DNA of 64,000 nucleotides from a bacterium (GTDB taxonomy: Bacteria > Actinomycetota > Acidimicrobiia > Spongiisociales > ZC4RG35), in the NCBI GenBank assembly GCA_028823995.1, contig JAPPFD010000016.1, positions 1-64,000 on the forward strand, given 5' to 3'. Below are positions 8,246 to 17,612 of this stretch, piece after piece (position 1 is the first letter of the stretch; each line of letters opens with the position of its first letter). The notes under the pieces are model-generated. The model was not told where the DNA came from. It worked only from the letters and a program-made list of their open reading frames with translations, and ran no database searches. The position numbers and the translations under genes are program-made.

Positions 8246-8424
8246 GGGTCATGCTCCGGAGCCATCCTGCCGTGGTCAACCCTGACATGGCTTTGAGCCT
8301 CCTCGGTCGGATCTGGCCCTTCTTTGCGGTTCGGCGCCCTTCCCCACGTTCTATCCGGTTGGCCTCGTATGACAGTCTTTCCTACCTCTCGGATCCTTTG
8401 ATTGGGAGGCCTGTGGTTGCTGGA

Positions 8425-9739
8425 TCAGAGCCCTATATCCAGTCCTGGGGGAGGGTCGCGTTGGGTTCGGCTGTTGTCGTCCAGGGGGCTGGTGGTGTCT
8501 CTGGCGGGAGGGCTTTGTAGGGAGAGTTCTCTGTCGAGTTGGCTGATGAGGCGGATGACGTCTGGTGCTTCGAACACCCGGTATCGTTCCTTCCCGACGG
8601 TCCGTTGTCTTAGCACACCTGCCTCGGCGAGTTGATTGACAGCCGACCCGGTAGCGACAGCAGAACGATCGATTAGCCCAGCAGCTGACGGCACGGTGAA
8701 GATCGGACAGGCCGGTAGCATCCCTAATAGGAGATCCGCGGATGATGCCCTTCTCACCGGAGCGGCCCGGTGGCGCAGGTCTGTCTCCAACGCGGATACG
8801 GCTTGCAAGTAGCTTTGTGCCTCTTGACAGGCCGAGTGGGTGGCCCTCAGCGAACACCCCTAGCCATTCCTCCGCCGCCAGGTCCCTTCCCGGGTGGTCG
8901 GCTGCTCCCACATGCCGCCAGGCCGTGAGGCCCTCGAAGTACATGTTGGGAGATCGGGCGAGAACCGCGCTGATGGGCGGCATGAGCACCGGAGCAACTT
9001 CCCTGTGCCGAAGCACCGTATGTATCAGAGCCCGTCCCACGCGACCGTTCCTGTCACCGAACGGATGGATGGTCTCAAACTGAGCGTGGGCGATCCCCGC
9101 CTGCACCAGCGGCGGAACGTCAGTCCGGTTCACGAACGCCATCAAGTCCTCCAGGAGCGCTGGAACCTCCTCGGGAGGGGGTGGAACAAACGTGGCCCCC
9201 ACCGGTGTGTAACCCGAACCACCTATCCAGTTCTGAACATCCCTAACCCAACCGCCCAGAGTGGGGTGCATCGACGCGGCCATCAACCGTCGATGCACCT
9301 CCAGCAGATGGTCCGTACGCAGCGACCTCCCACTAGACGCTAAACGAACCGCGTCTGCCATCGCTTCAATGTTCGCTAACGCCTCCACGGCTCGACGGTC
9401 CGACGGCCGACCTCCCTCACGATGATCGGCCTCCGCCGTCAGGAGCCGCCGCGGGGAAAGCTCGATCTCCTCTATCCGCGAAGACGCAGTTGCTTCCACC
9501 CGCAACAACACATGAGCAAACGCATCCAACGGGTGAGGCACGTCCGCCGTGTAACTCCTGTTCAGACCTGCAACCGCCGCTTCAGCCTCCCCCAATGTCG
9601 CCACCAGCCCCACGGACAAACGCGGGGACCATGCCGAGAGCACATCCGGCACAAACGCCTCATACCGTCCCCCACGCCTCTCCCGCGTCACCAGAGCGTC
9701 GAACCGCGGACGCCAGTACCTAGACACATAACGGGACAT
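8425..9739 (-). pseudogene. fic: Fic-domain AMP transferase with C-terminal winged helix, frameshifted
   Basis: Fic proteins transfer AMP or related groups onto target proteins. From ATG 9739 the N-terminal cap carries an inhibitory-helix-like ASSRIEEIE (S86xxxE90, with E in place of the usual G/N). The Fic motif is HPFGDRNGRVGR at residues 225-236, where the usual G at position 230 is R. The coding frame is lost near 8845. The C-terminal winged-helix (LLLGMLPACPIFTVPSAAGL, then GSAVNQLAEAGVLRQRTV) continues in another frame (about 8846 down to 8425). One extra G in the run GAGGGCC restores the frame. Either this is a decayed gene or the assembly has one wrong base. No antitoxin gene is adjacent. 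Confidence 0.8.
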
Positions 9740-9864
9740 AGACCAGGTTGGGTCCTCGGATCAGGGCCCAACGCCTAATGCCCAGGCTGGTCTTTGACCC
9801 ACCAGCTGCCACAGCAGACCGGCCTTCGGCCCAGGTGAAGCATCTGACGATATCGGCGAGGGCA

Positions 9865-10836
9865 TCAATCATCTTCGATGAAGCGCATGCGCTCCTCAGC
9901 AATGAATTCAGCTTCTGCCCGCCTCATCTCGGCTAAACGATCACTCTCATCCTCGATGACGTCACTCAACATGTCGCGGACTATGTCGGCTGGGCCGTTT
10001 TCCCACAACTCCGCCGCAATGTCGGCGTAGTCGCTCTCGTCCCAGAGTCTTGCTCTCATGAGCCTCGGCCGCTCATCGGCTACAGATTTCGTGACGTCGA
10101 TCAACGCAAGATCCACACTGTGTGAAGGGAAGGTCCAGAGGTCGACGACTCTGCGAAGAGAGACCCTCTCGATGTCTTTGGCTACGCCAGTTGCGAGGAT
10201 CTGCTCCAGGGTGCAGACGTTGCGCCTCTTGATGTCGATCCAAAGGGTGTCTTTGGAGCCGTCTGATCCATTGGTTGGGACTACGTCTCTCCAGATGTTG
10301 TTGACGACCTCCAGGCCGGCGGGGTTGCAAAAGCCAGCAGTGCTCATCTCAGCAAGTAGTCGGAACCCCTGCGGGACAAACAGTCCGGTTCTGAACTGGC
10401 TGACGGACGGTCGATGCCAGATGAAACCCTCGTCAGTCTGCTGGTAGTCAACGTACATCACATCCTCACGGTCGGCAAGGGCACGATTTCGGAAGATCCA
10501 GTCTGCGTCATTGGATCCGTCTAGATAGTGCGATCTCCGGGCTTCGGCAAGGTAACGCTCGACTTCGCTCAACGTTGCTGGGCGGAGGTCTGTCATTTCA
10601 AAGTACAGGCTCTTGGCTAGGTGGCTACCGGCTCGTTTTAGCTGGGAAGTCATCCGTGCCTTGTCGGTGTACGGAATGCGGGCCGCATCGAGGAGAACCA
10701 GGAACTTCCCCGCCTCATCCCGCGCGATGGCCATAAGGACTTCCGCAGCAACGCCGTCCCCAGCCTTGTCGCAACGGATCGCAGCCCCCACAAGGCTGTC
10801 GACGTGAGACGCGATGGCGTCCATCCCCTGCCCCAA
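9865..10836 (-). CDS. AbiV/HEPN-like abortive-infection protein
   Basis: About 323 residues. The N-terminal region AIRCDKAGDGVAAEVLMAIA, then RDEAGKFLVLLDAARIP, resembles the HEPN fold of AbiV proteins, which act in phage abortive infection. A following KRAGSHLAKSLY offers an RxxxH-type element. The C-terminal half is not assigned. The start is unclear: TTG 10836, or ATG 10824 preceded by GGGGCAGGGG. The frame reads sensibly upstream to about 10890 (YDQLASVPKADFLGVLG) with no start codon, so the 5' end may be damaged. It sits among Fic, restriction-modification and AAA-ATPase genes, which supports a defence role. The family call is by pattern only. Confidence 0.55.
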   Translation of the reverse strand: MGQGMDAIASHVDSLVGAAIRCDKAGDGVAAEVLMAIARDEAGKFLVLLDAARIPYTDKARMTSQLKRAGSHLAKSLYFEMTDLRPATLSEVERYLAEARRSHYLDGSNDADWIFRNRALADREDVMYVDYQQTDEGFIWHRPSVSQFRTGLFVPQGFRLLAEMSTAGFCNPAGLEVVNNIWRDVVPTNGSDGSKDTLWIDIKRRNVCTLEQILATGVAKDIERVSLRRVVDLWTFPSHSVDLALIDVTKSVADERPRLMRARLWDESDYADIAAELWENGPADIVRDMLSDVIEDESDRLAEMRRAEAEFIAEERMRFIEDD

Positions 10837-11073
10837 AACCCCAAGAAAGTCGGCCTTTGGAACGCTGGCTAGTTGGTCGTACCGCCCGGCCTATGCATTG
10901 TTGGTTGGCAAAGTCCGTATCGAGCACCGCTTCTTTCTCAAGATGTCGGGTGCATAGAAAGCCTGCCAATGGTGGGAGGCGCTGTAGCTGGAACAGGACT
11001 TGCCAAGTCCCCTAGAAATTCTGAGCGGTTGCGCGGCTACCTCAAAATGCTCCAGAGCCAGACCTGGATTACC

Positions 11074-11083
11074 TACCATGGTA
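11074..11083 (+). promoter_or_regulatory. Palindrome upstream of the methyltransferase gene
   Basis: TACCATGGTA is a perfect 10-bp palindrome 49 bp before the methyltransferase start, with a nearby TTACCT...AGGTAA pair (11069-11094). It could be an operator or a target of the modification system. The roughly 295-bp gap 10837-11131 holds nothing else recognisable. Confidence 0.35.
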
Positions 11084-11131
11084 TTGAAAGGTAACAGTGA
11101 TGGCGGGCGACCAAGTCGGAGGTGACTCGCT

Positions 11132-11854
11132 GTGTCAACCAAGGTAGGTAAGGTGGACCGACGGCCTCGCAGCAAACGGGTTGCGCCGGCTGGCGAGGCT
11201 ACCAATGACCTCGTGCTCAGTGTCTTCACGGATGGAAACGACCGAGCATTTCCACGCATTCTGGATCTCTATGTTAAACCGCATAGCATCGTAGCGGATG
11301 TCACCTACGGTAAGGGCGTGTTCTGGCGCCGTGTTCCCCCGGGCCTATACGACCTGCGGCCAACTGACATCCAAGATGGTATTGACTGCCGGGATTTGCC
11401 CTACGAAGAAGGAGAGATCGATTGTGTAGTGCTAGACCCCCCCTATATGCACTCTCCCGGAGGAACAGCTCATAAGACACATAGCCCTTTTGAGGACTAT
11501 TACCGGAATAACGGATCGGGCAACCAGACCAAGAGCAAGTACCACGAAGCAGTTCTTGAACTATACATTGATGCAGGCAAAGAGGCTTACCGCGTTCTTC
11601 GGGACCGAGGAGTGCTGATCGTCAAGTGTCAGGACGAGGTGTGCTCAAACCGTCAGCGCTTTACGCATGTCGAGATAATGCAGGCATATAACCAGATGGG
11701 ATTTATAGCGGAAGACCTTTTTGTTGTGATCCGAAGGAATCGCCCTGGAGTCAGTCGAACAGTTCGGCAGGTTCATGCACGCAAGAGCCATTCCTATTTC
11801 CTCGTTTTCTGGAAGCCGGGCAATGGCGGTCGGATGTGGAAGCCTCCTCAGTGA
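11132..11854 (+). CDS. DNA methyltransferase (amino-methylating, DPPY type)
   Basis: S-adenosylmethionine-dependent DNA methyltransferase, 240 residues. The SAM-binding motif reads ADVTYGKGVFWR (residues 54-65). The catalytic motif LDPPY is at about residues 101-105, which points to N6-adenine or N4-cytosine modification. The start is GTG 11132 with GGAGGTGA 6 nt upstream. The stop overlaps the next gene's GTG by 4 bp (GTGA), so the two are translated together. With the downstream nuclease it makes a compact restriction-modification pair. The recognition sequence cannot be deduced. Confidence 0.8.
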   Translation: MSTKVGKVDRRPRSKRVAPAGEATNDLVLSVFTDGNDRAFPRILDLYVKPHSIVADVTYGKGVFWRRVPPGLYDLRPTDIQDGIDCRDLPYEEGEIDCVVLDPPYMHSPGGTAHKTHSPFEDYYRNNGSGNQTKSKYHEAVLELYIDAGKEAYRVLRDRGVLIVKCQDEVCSNRQRFTHVEIMQAYNQMGFIAEDLFVVIRRNRPGVSRTVRQVHARKSHSYFLVFWKPGNGGRMWKPPQ

Positions 11855-12345
11855 ACCCGGTCGAACTCCTCATTGAGGTCATTAATGATCACGCTCCACC
11901 GTCCAAATGGACAGGAGCTCCGCTTGAGGGATTTCGGCGAGTGGCAAACACGAACCGAGGACAGATCGGAGAGGACTTCATCCGTCGCTACCTTTGTGCT
12001 CACGGAGTAGCGACAGGCAACGGATCGCGTGTCACCCCAACTGACCTCACAATTGGCAGCAAGTTCTTCGAGGTTAAAACAGCCTCCGAGGATGTCAGTG
12101 GCAATTTCCAGTTCAACCACATTCGACTTGACCGCCAGTACGACTATCTCTTGTGCTTAGGGATCGCACCGGACAGTGTCTGGTTCAACGTCTGGCGCAA
12201 GGGAGAGTTAGCAGAAGGCAAAGCTGGAACTCTGGTCCGCATGGCCGAAGGCCAGAGCGTCACCTTCAAGCTAACTAAGAGACTAGATAGCATGCGCCCC
12301 ATTGAGGAACTACCCGATTGGGTAGAGGCCAGGAATCTTCACTAG
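11851..12345 (+). CDS. PD-(D/E)XK restriction endonuclease-like protein
   Basis: A 164-residue protein from GTG 11851, which overlaps the methyltransferase stop. An upstream GTG at 11836 would add five residues. The nuclease core is visible as GQIGEDFIRRYL followed by TDLTIGSKFFEVKTASED: the acidic residue in the TDLTIG strand plus E and K of EVK match the PD-(D/E)XK pattern. A following FQFNHIRLDRQYDYLLCLGI resembles strands seen in restriction-type nucleases. Coupling to the methyltransferase supports a type II-like restriction role. The short length suggests a dimer. Confidence 0.7.
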   Translation: MNPVELLIEVINDHAPPSKWTGAPLEGFRRVANTNRGQIGEDFIRRYLCAHGVATGNGSRVTPTDLTIGSKFFEVKTASEDVSGNFQFNHIRLDRQYDYLLCLGIAPDSVWFNVWRKGELAEGKAGTLVRMAEGQSVTFKLTKRLDSMRPIEELPDWVEARNLH

Positions 12346-12435
12346 AAAGAATACTACAGATAGCAGGGCCGAGATTGTGAAATGTCCGACTACGCCCCCT
12401 AAAGGGTGCAGGCATAACAAGAAGCCCGTCACTTG

Positions 12436-15060
12436 ATGGCCGAAAGCTCGGAAGGGTCCCGGAAAGGTGGTTCGCAGATCCTTGACGCTCGGCGACTTCT
12501 GGTCGACTGGGCGAACCAGCAAGACTCTTGGGTTCGGTCACTCGTCGGCCAAACTGTCGCATCGTACCGTGCAATCAGTGACGGGCAAGCAAAAGAACTC
12601 TTTGATCAGTTTCTAGCCGAGAAGGGGCTTCGTGGACCGCTGGCACCAAAGGTAGCATCGGAAACAGAAGTCAAGTCGGCAGTCCCCCCACATCCAAAGG
12701 CAGGTTCCCACGAGTCAGAGCCACTGCGGTTGTTGACCTTGTCGAACGTCTCAGGAGTCAATGCCCTTAGTCCTGGCGCAAAAATCGACTTCAGTCCAGG
12801 GCTGACGATCCTTCATGGGGAAAACGGCACTGGCAAGACGGGCTACGCGAGGGTCCTTAAGAGGATTAGCGCTGTCCAGTACCCCGAGGAGATCTTACCC
12901 AATATCCATTCCCCCACTCCACAGATGCCATCTGCAACTGTCGAATATCACCTCGGCAGTGTACAGAAGACTTTTCAGTGGCACAACGAAACAGGAGTCT
13001 CTCCATTGACGAGGATGAGTGTTTTCGATAGCCCGACAGTCAACCTACGAGTTGACGAGAGCCTCTCCTTTGTCTTCACGCCAGCTGAGATCTCGCTCTT
13101 CAGTTACGTGTCTTCCGGAATTCGCATGATCCAGGAGCTCGGATCTCGAACTCACGCCGAAATGACATTGACGAACCCCTTTGTTCGACACTTCCACGAG
13201 GTACAGGGATCTATCAGGAGATCGAGACGTTAGGGCCAGCAACGGATCTCGCAATCCTCAAGAGACTCGCGAAACTTCCCGAGAATGCTGACGACGAACG
13301 CGATCGGCTCGAACGTGAAATCGCCGCTCTCCGGTCTGATGTTGTGTCACGCTTACTGGCTGCCCACAAGGAGGCACTTCGGACCATTCGATTACTTGAC
13401 GATGTGGCCAAGGGCGTTGGGACCTTCGAGGTTGAACGGTATAACGACGCCGTTGCAGCACTGGGAACACTGCAGGAGGCGTACCGGCAAGTTAGAGAAG
13501 GCACCTTCGCTCCAGGCGAGCTACCAGGACCTCCTGATGACGGATGGTAACGATTCATAGCCTCAGCTGGCGAGTACCTGCTGAACATTGGTGCCACCCA
13601 TTACCCACAAGATGGAGACAAGTGTATCTATTGCCGCCAACAGCTTGACTCAGGATCTCTGTCGCTTGTACGTCGCTATGCCATCTTCTTGGATGATGTC
13701 CTCGTCCACCAGATCTCGGAGCAGCATCAAGTTGTGGCCACCTTGGGTTCCATGATTTCTGGTCTTCCGATTGACAAAGTAGAGGCCGGCCTTGTACGGC
13801 AGCGTGAAGAAAACCCCACATCTATTGACCTAGGTGACGCTGAGCAATTAGCGCAGAGTCTGCGGGCCTCGATGCGGGAGGTCCGGGACCGAGAGCGGAT
13901 CACATCTCCTAACTTGAGAGAACTATCCGGAAGGGTCAGACACCAGATGGCTCCGATGATTGCGGCGCACCAATCGGAAATAGAATCCCTGGAAAAACAA
14001 TTAGCTGACCGTGGCGCGGCTCTTCGGAAAGCTGAAGCATCCCTACAAGGGTTGAAAGCGGCACTAGAATTAGATCGCCGAATGCCGGAGATCAAGTCCT
14101 ACGTTAAGAATGCCAAACAGGCTGCAAGGCTCAACCTCGCACTGAGGCCAATTCCCAACCTTTTGCGCTCTCTGACTGAGGTGTCCAAGCTAGCGAGCGA
14201 GGATCTCGTCAACAGTGACTTTCAAGCTCGTTTCAAAGAGGAGTGTCAAGCGCTACAGACTCCAACTGTACGTCTCGAGTTCATAGGGAGAAAAGGAAAG
14301 GCGCGACGGCGCAAGTCTCTTGCTCCTGACCATCGACTCTCCAAGATCCTGTCAGAGGGTGAACAAAAGGTACTAGCGCTTGCCGACTTCATAGCGGAAG
14401 CACGGATGGGCGGTTCTTCAGCACCGGTCATCTTTGACGACCCGGTCAACAGCCTTGACCACCGACGCATCAAGCAGGTGGCCGACCGAATTGCCAGCCT
14501 TGTATCTACCTGCCAAGTGGTGGTCTTCACCCACGATATCTGGCTTGCTACCGAACTCCTGGATCGTTTTGCAGATCGATCGAATGAATGCACTTACTAC
14601 AATGGTGTCGGATGACCAGAGCACAGGGGCAATCGGCAAGATTGACCGCGCCACTGGACCGAGATGGGATACGGTTGGTGATCTAAAGAAGAAAGTAGAA
14701 GAGTATCTGCAGGATGCCGGTCAAGCATCGGGGACCGCTCAGACAGCCTTAGTTGAAGCGGCCTATGGCATAATGCGGTCCTGGTGCGAAGTTGTAGTCG
14801 AAAGAGTGATTCTTGGTGACGTGAGTCGGCGGTATCGCGCCAACATCAAGATGGGAGGACTCCACAAGATTAAACCCGGGCGTTTGCCAGACGCTATCAA
14901 AGCAATGGACCGTCTGTATTCAAAGTCATGTAGGTATATGCCAGACCACTTACAGCCTCTGCCAACCCTCAGCATTCGTCCTACCTTGGCTGAAGCACAA
15001 CAGGACTGGAAGGCAGTTCTCGATGCCGTAGAGGCTTATCGAAACCACGCGACACAGGAT
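12436..15060 (+). pseudogene. Large AAA ATPase with zinc-hook-like motif (RloC/PrrC-type), broken three times
   Basis: The parts of one protein of about 880 residues are spread over two frames. The N-terminal part (from ATG 12436) has a Walker A, GENGTGKTGYAR, and runs to about 13200, where loss of one base shifts the frame (FHE then GTGIYQEIETLG). An in-frame TAA at 13548 follows DDGW. A CxxC hook (KCIYCRQQL, about 13620) sits between coiled-coil stretches. Then come the signature and Walker B region (LSEGEQKVLALADFIAEA, IFDDPVNSLDHRR) and VVVFTHDIWLATELL. A second shift near 14602 leads to the tail (STGAIGKIDRATGPRWDTVG). The architecture resembles anticodon-nuclease/defence ATPases. It is almost certainly inactive. 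The 3' end is approximate. Confidence 0.8.
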
Positions 15061-15089
15061 CATGACTACGACGCAAGCAATGTTTGGTT

Positions 15090-15274
15090 GGTCGCCGTCA
15101 TGGGCCCCAAAGGGATCGACCATCGTCGGCTCCATGGAGTCCCGCGCAGATCTCGAGCCGCGGCTTCGGGTCATTGTCCCCAATGATGAGTCCATGAGGA
15201 TCTCCCACGAGGCGATCTACCAGCCCCCCTACATGCAGGGGTCGCGGATTGCGCAGCGAGTCGTCGTCTGTTGA
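15090..15274 (+). pseudogene. IS30-family transposase fragment
   Basis: A short open stretch reads RLRVIVPNDESMRISHEAIY followed by QPPYMQGSR, which matches the conserved middle of IS30-type transposases (normally MRISHEAIYQALYVQGRG). Both ends of the transposase are missing. It directly follows the broken AAA ATPase and probably marks an old insertion or deletion end. Confidence 0.6.
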
Positions 15275-15574
15275 GGCTGTGAACCGCCCCGAGTTTCTCG
15301 GAGAGTGAGGTGTGCCCCCACTTCTGCGGCAGTTCGGAAATCACGGGGAGTGATGGCGCGAGAAAATGTCCAGTGTGGTGGAGTCGACTCACCTGGATGT
15401 CCGGTGTGGCGGTTAGGCTGTTGTAGTAGGCGTTTTCTTACTCGGTGGTGGGGAGTATAAATAGGGTTGTGCTCTTGTCACTGGTGGCTTTGGTCATGGC
15501 CGTTCGGTATCTGCTGTGGTGATGGCTGGGGATTCGCGTCTGTTTGGTTCGCTCCCGAGTTAATCGGTCCATTT
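15187..15574. other. Spacer with IS remnant and short direct repeat
   Basis: It contains the tail of the IS30 fragment, the 19-bp repeat at 15303-15321 and an AT-richer stretch near 15430-15480. No gene was recognised. Confidence 0.35.
15303..15321 (+). repeat. 19-bp direct repeat, left copy
   Basis: GAGTGAGGTGTGCCCCCAC. It matches 17594-17612 with one mismatch, in the same orientation. The two copies bracket the XRE-ImmA locus and may be the ends of an insertion or recombination sites. Confidence 0.65.
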
Positions 15575-16708
15575 TCAGTCTTGGTGGCCTTGACTGTCTC
15601 GGTGACGGCTGAGCCGTACTGCGGGTTTGGGATTCTCACCTATTAGTTGGTCCACGAGGTCTCGTGGGACACGTAGTATGTTGGCTAGGTCGTCCCTGCT
15701 GATACCCAGCTTATCAACTAGTTCGACGCATTTGAGTAGCAGGATGGGCTGTTCAGATGGACCGAGGTATCCGGGTTCCTTTTGCCTCCAGGTCGTGCCA
15801 TCTTTGTTTCTTATCCCATTGAGTCTGATGAACGCCTGTCGGTAGGCATGTTCGGATATGGTCCCCAACGCCTTGGCGCGCATTATCAGGGACGCGATCG
15901 ATACCCCCCAATGGCGCCTTAGGTCGATCAGACGGTTCCAACTGAGCGGAGTTGATAGTTGCCCCGCTATTTGGTCGGCTGGTAGAAGAAAGGCAGATGC
16001 AAAGCTGTTCGCTTGTTGTTCGATGATCTGGCTTCCTGGGTCAGCATCGTCGTGCGCTATGAGATGACCGAACTCGTGGGCGGCCGAATAGCGGCCCCGG
16101 GCCTTATCGTCTTTGTCAGAGTTCAAGACGACGACCGGTCGGCTTTTGAGCACACAGGAGAAGGCGTCGACCTTTTGAAGGTCAACTGGTAATCTGACTA
16201 CTACAGCTCCGAGGCTTTCCAGCAAGCGTGTCATGTTAGCGATAGGATCAGACCCGAGGCCCAGCAGGCGCCTGCACTCGTTAGCGAGGTTTTCTATGTC
16301 GTCCTTCGAGGCTTCCTCCGGCAGGTCGGCGCTTGGGAAGGCCACTGGCGGGATCGTTAGATAGTTCTCCAAGAGGTTGGTGAGTTCCCACGCAAACACT
16401 GCATGTGTGAATGCGCGGCGACGGTCACGCACGGGTGTGGAACGAAGACTCCGGAAGTGGGACACGCTGCTGCGTGCAGCAATTGTTGGTCGTCCTGGCA
16501 CGAAAAACTCCCGGGGCATGCCCAAAGACATTGCTATGGTGGCCATCACTGGCCGGCTGGGCTGGTAAGCCCCGTTCTCGTATTGTGACACCGCTGCTGG
16601 TGTCACCAGCGCAACCTCCGCCAACTTGCGTCGCGTCCAGCCCCTGGCTTCGCGGGCCATGCGTAGACGGTTCCCGTCGAAGGCGGTGACCCTTTCCCTA
16701 TTCGGCAT
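15575..16708 (-). CDS. XRE-family regulator with ImmA/IrrE metallopeptidase domain
   Basis: A 377-residue protein from ATG 16708. The N-terminal helix-turn-helix is clear (LRMAREARGWTRRKLAEVA, then AAVSQYENGAYQPS, about residues 14-48). The C-terminal peptidase domain has HEFGHLIAH, the third ligand region EQQANSFASAFLLP, and a final helix pair. ImmA/IrrE proteins cut a partner repressor or toxin-linked protein in response to DNA damage or phage signals, and proteins with both domains often act as antitoxin-like regulators. The start overlaps the preceding gene's stop by 11 bp, so the two form an operon. The frame is open far upstream, but that part is antisense-like shadow of the partner gene. 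Confidence 0.85.
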   Translation of the reverse strand: MPNRERVTAFDGNRLRMAREARGWTRRKLAEVALVTPAAVSQYENGAYQPSRPVMATIAMSLGMPREFFVPGRPTIAARSSVSHFRSLRSTPVRDRRRAFTHAVFAWELTNLLENYLTIPPVAFPSADLPEEASKDDIENLANECRRLLGLGSDPIANMTRLLESLGAVVVRLPVDLQKVDAFSCVLKSRPVVVLNSDKDDKARGRYSAAHEFGHLIAHDDADPGSQIIEQQANSFASAFLLPADQIAGQLSTPLSWNRLIDLRRHWGVSIASLIMRAKALGTISEHAYRQAFIRLNGIRNKDGTTWRQKEPGYLGPSEQPILLLKCVELVDKLGISRDDLANILRVPRDLVDQLIGENPKPAVRLSRHRDSQGHQD

Positions 16709-17381
16709 CTTTGGAGATAGGGTCAACACGGATCGCGGGTTCGGGCACTTGGTCGTAGGAAGGAGTGTTGGGGCTGCCTGCCACTGAGACAATTCCTGTT
16801 TCTCCCTGCAGGTCAGGGAGATGAAACGTGAACAACCATTGTGGGTCTTCAACGGAGGACTGGCGGGGGGCTCCAATTCCCATCCCGACAAACCCTTCTT
16901 GTGGGTTGCCGTAGTGAACGACGAACCACACCGGTGCAGCCAGCCCAGCGTCGACAGTTCCAGCCATGTAGTCACTTTCCAGGAACAGGCGTAGTTGGTT
17001 CTCGTTTTTCTCGACGGTCCTTCGTTTGGTGATGGACCCGGTGTCTGGGTCGTATTTCTCGATCTCGAACGTGGGGCCTGATCCACCCTTGTAGACCTTG
17101 AGTTCCGGCCCACCCGTGTGGATCGTGAGAGATCTGTCTGGTCGGTCGACCCTCACATCAGCATGGTATCTGGGAAGATACCGCTCGAGTTGGGCCCAGG
17201 AATTCCGGTAGATTAGTGCCCCGAACGTGATGGCGTCATCTCCGAAGTCCTCGTCATGACGGTCTACGTTTCCGCGGTACACGCGAATGAGGATGCGTTG
17301 AAGGTCACGTAGAAACCCTACGGGGTCCCTAAGTTGGAGTGCCTCACAGAGACCCTCGAACGTTGGTGTTTTGTCAGGCAT
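16698..17381 (-). CDS. Uncharacterised partner of the XRE-ImmA protein
   Basis: A 227-residue soluble protein with GAGGGGAA 6-7 nt before ATG 17381. No family is recognised. It begins FEGLCEALQLRDPVGFLRDL and contains a charged middle (FEIEKYDPDTGSITKRRTVE) and a C-terminal stretch (WLFTFHLPDLQGETGIVSVA). No catalytic motif or membrane segment is visible. As the first gene of a two-gene operon with an XRE-ImmA protein, it may be the target or toxin of that regulator, or a stress effector. This is inference from context. Confidence 0.7.
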   Translation of the reverse strand: MPDKTPTFEGLCEALQLRDPVGFLRDLQRILIRVYRGNVDRHDEDFGDDAITFGALIYRNSWAQLERYLPRYHADVRVDRPDRSLTIHTGGPELKVYKGGSGPTFEIEKYDPDTGSITKRRTVEKNENQLRLFLESDYMAGTVDAGLAAPVWFVVHYGNPQEGFVGMGIGAPRQSSVEDPQWLFTFHLPDLQGETGIVSVAGSPNTPSYDQVPEPAIRVDPISKDAE

Positions 17382-17411
17382 CGAGTTCCCCTCTCAGGTG
17401 GCAACATTTGC

Positions 17412-17451
17412 TGTGCAAAAGTGTAGCACATCCTCTGCAATAACTATAGTT
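17412..17451 (-). promoter_or_regulatory. Candidate operator region of the XRE-ImmA operon
   Basis: Two palindromes lie in an AT-rich stretch 30-70 bp before the first gene: TGTGC-N9-GCACA at 17412-17430 and the perfect AACTATAGTT at 17442-17451. XRE regulators usually bind such dyads in their own promoter, so autoregulation is likely. No single -35/-10 pair stands out. Confidence 0.45.
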
Positions 17452-17593
17452 TATTAAGTTGGCATGGACAATCTGGGTTCAAGAGTATAGTTGTGGCTTC
17501 ATCGTAACCACATCTCTTCCGTCCTTTTCCAGCGTAACTGGCGGTTCCCTCGCCCCGGCCCGGACCAGAAGTGAATGGCTCGACTTTCGTCGT

Positions 17594-17612
17594 GAGTGAA
17601 GTGTGCCCCCAC
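17594..17612 (+). repeat. 19-bp direct repeat, right copy
   Basis: GAGTGAAGTGTGCCCCCAC, one mismatch from the copy at 15303-15321 about 2.3 kb away. Confidence 0.65.

Noticed and set aside
12436-15060. Programmed frameshifting in the AAA ATPase
   Set aside because: No slippery heptamer is seen at either shift and there is also an in-frame TAA, so decay is the simpler explanation.
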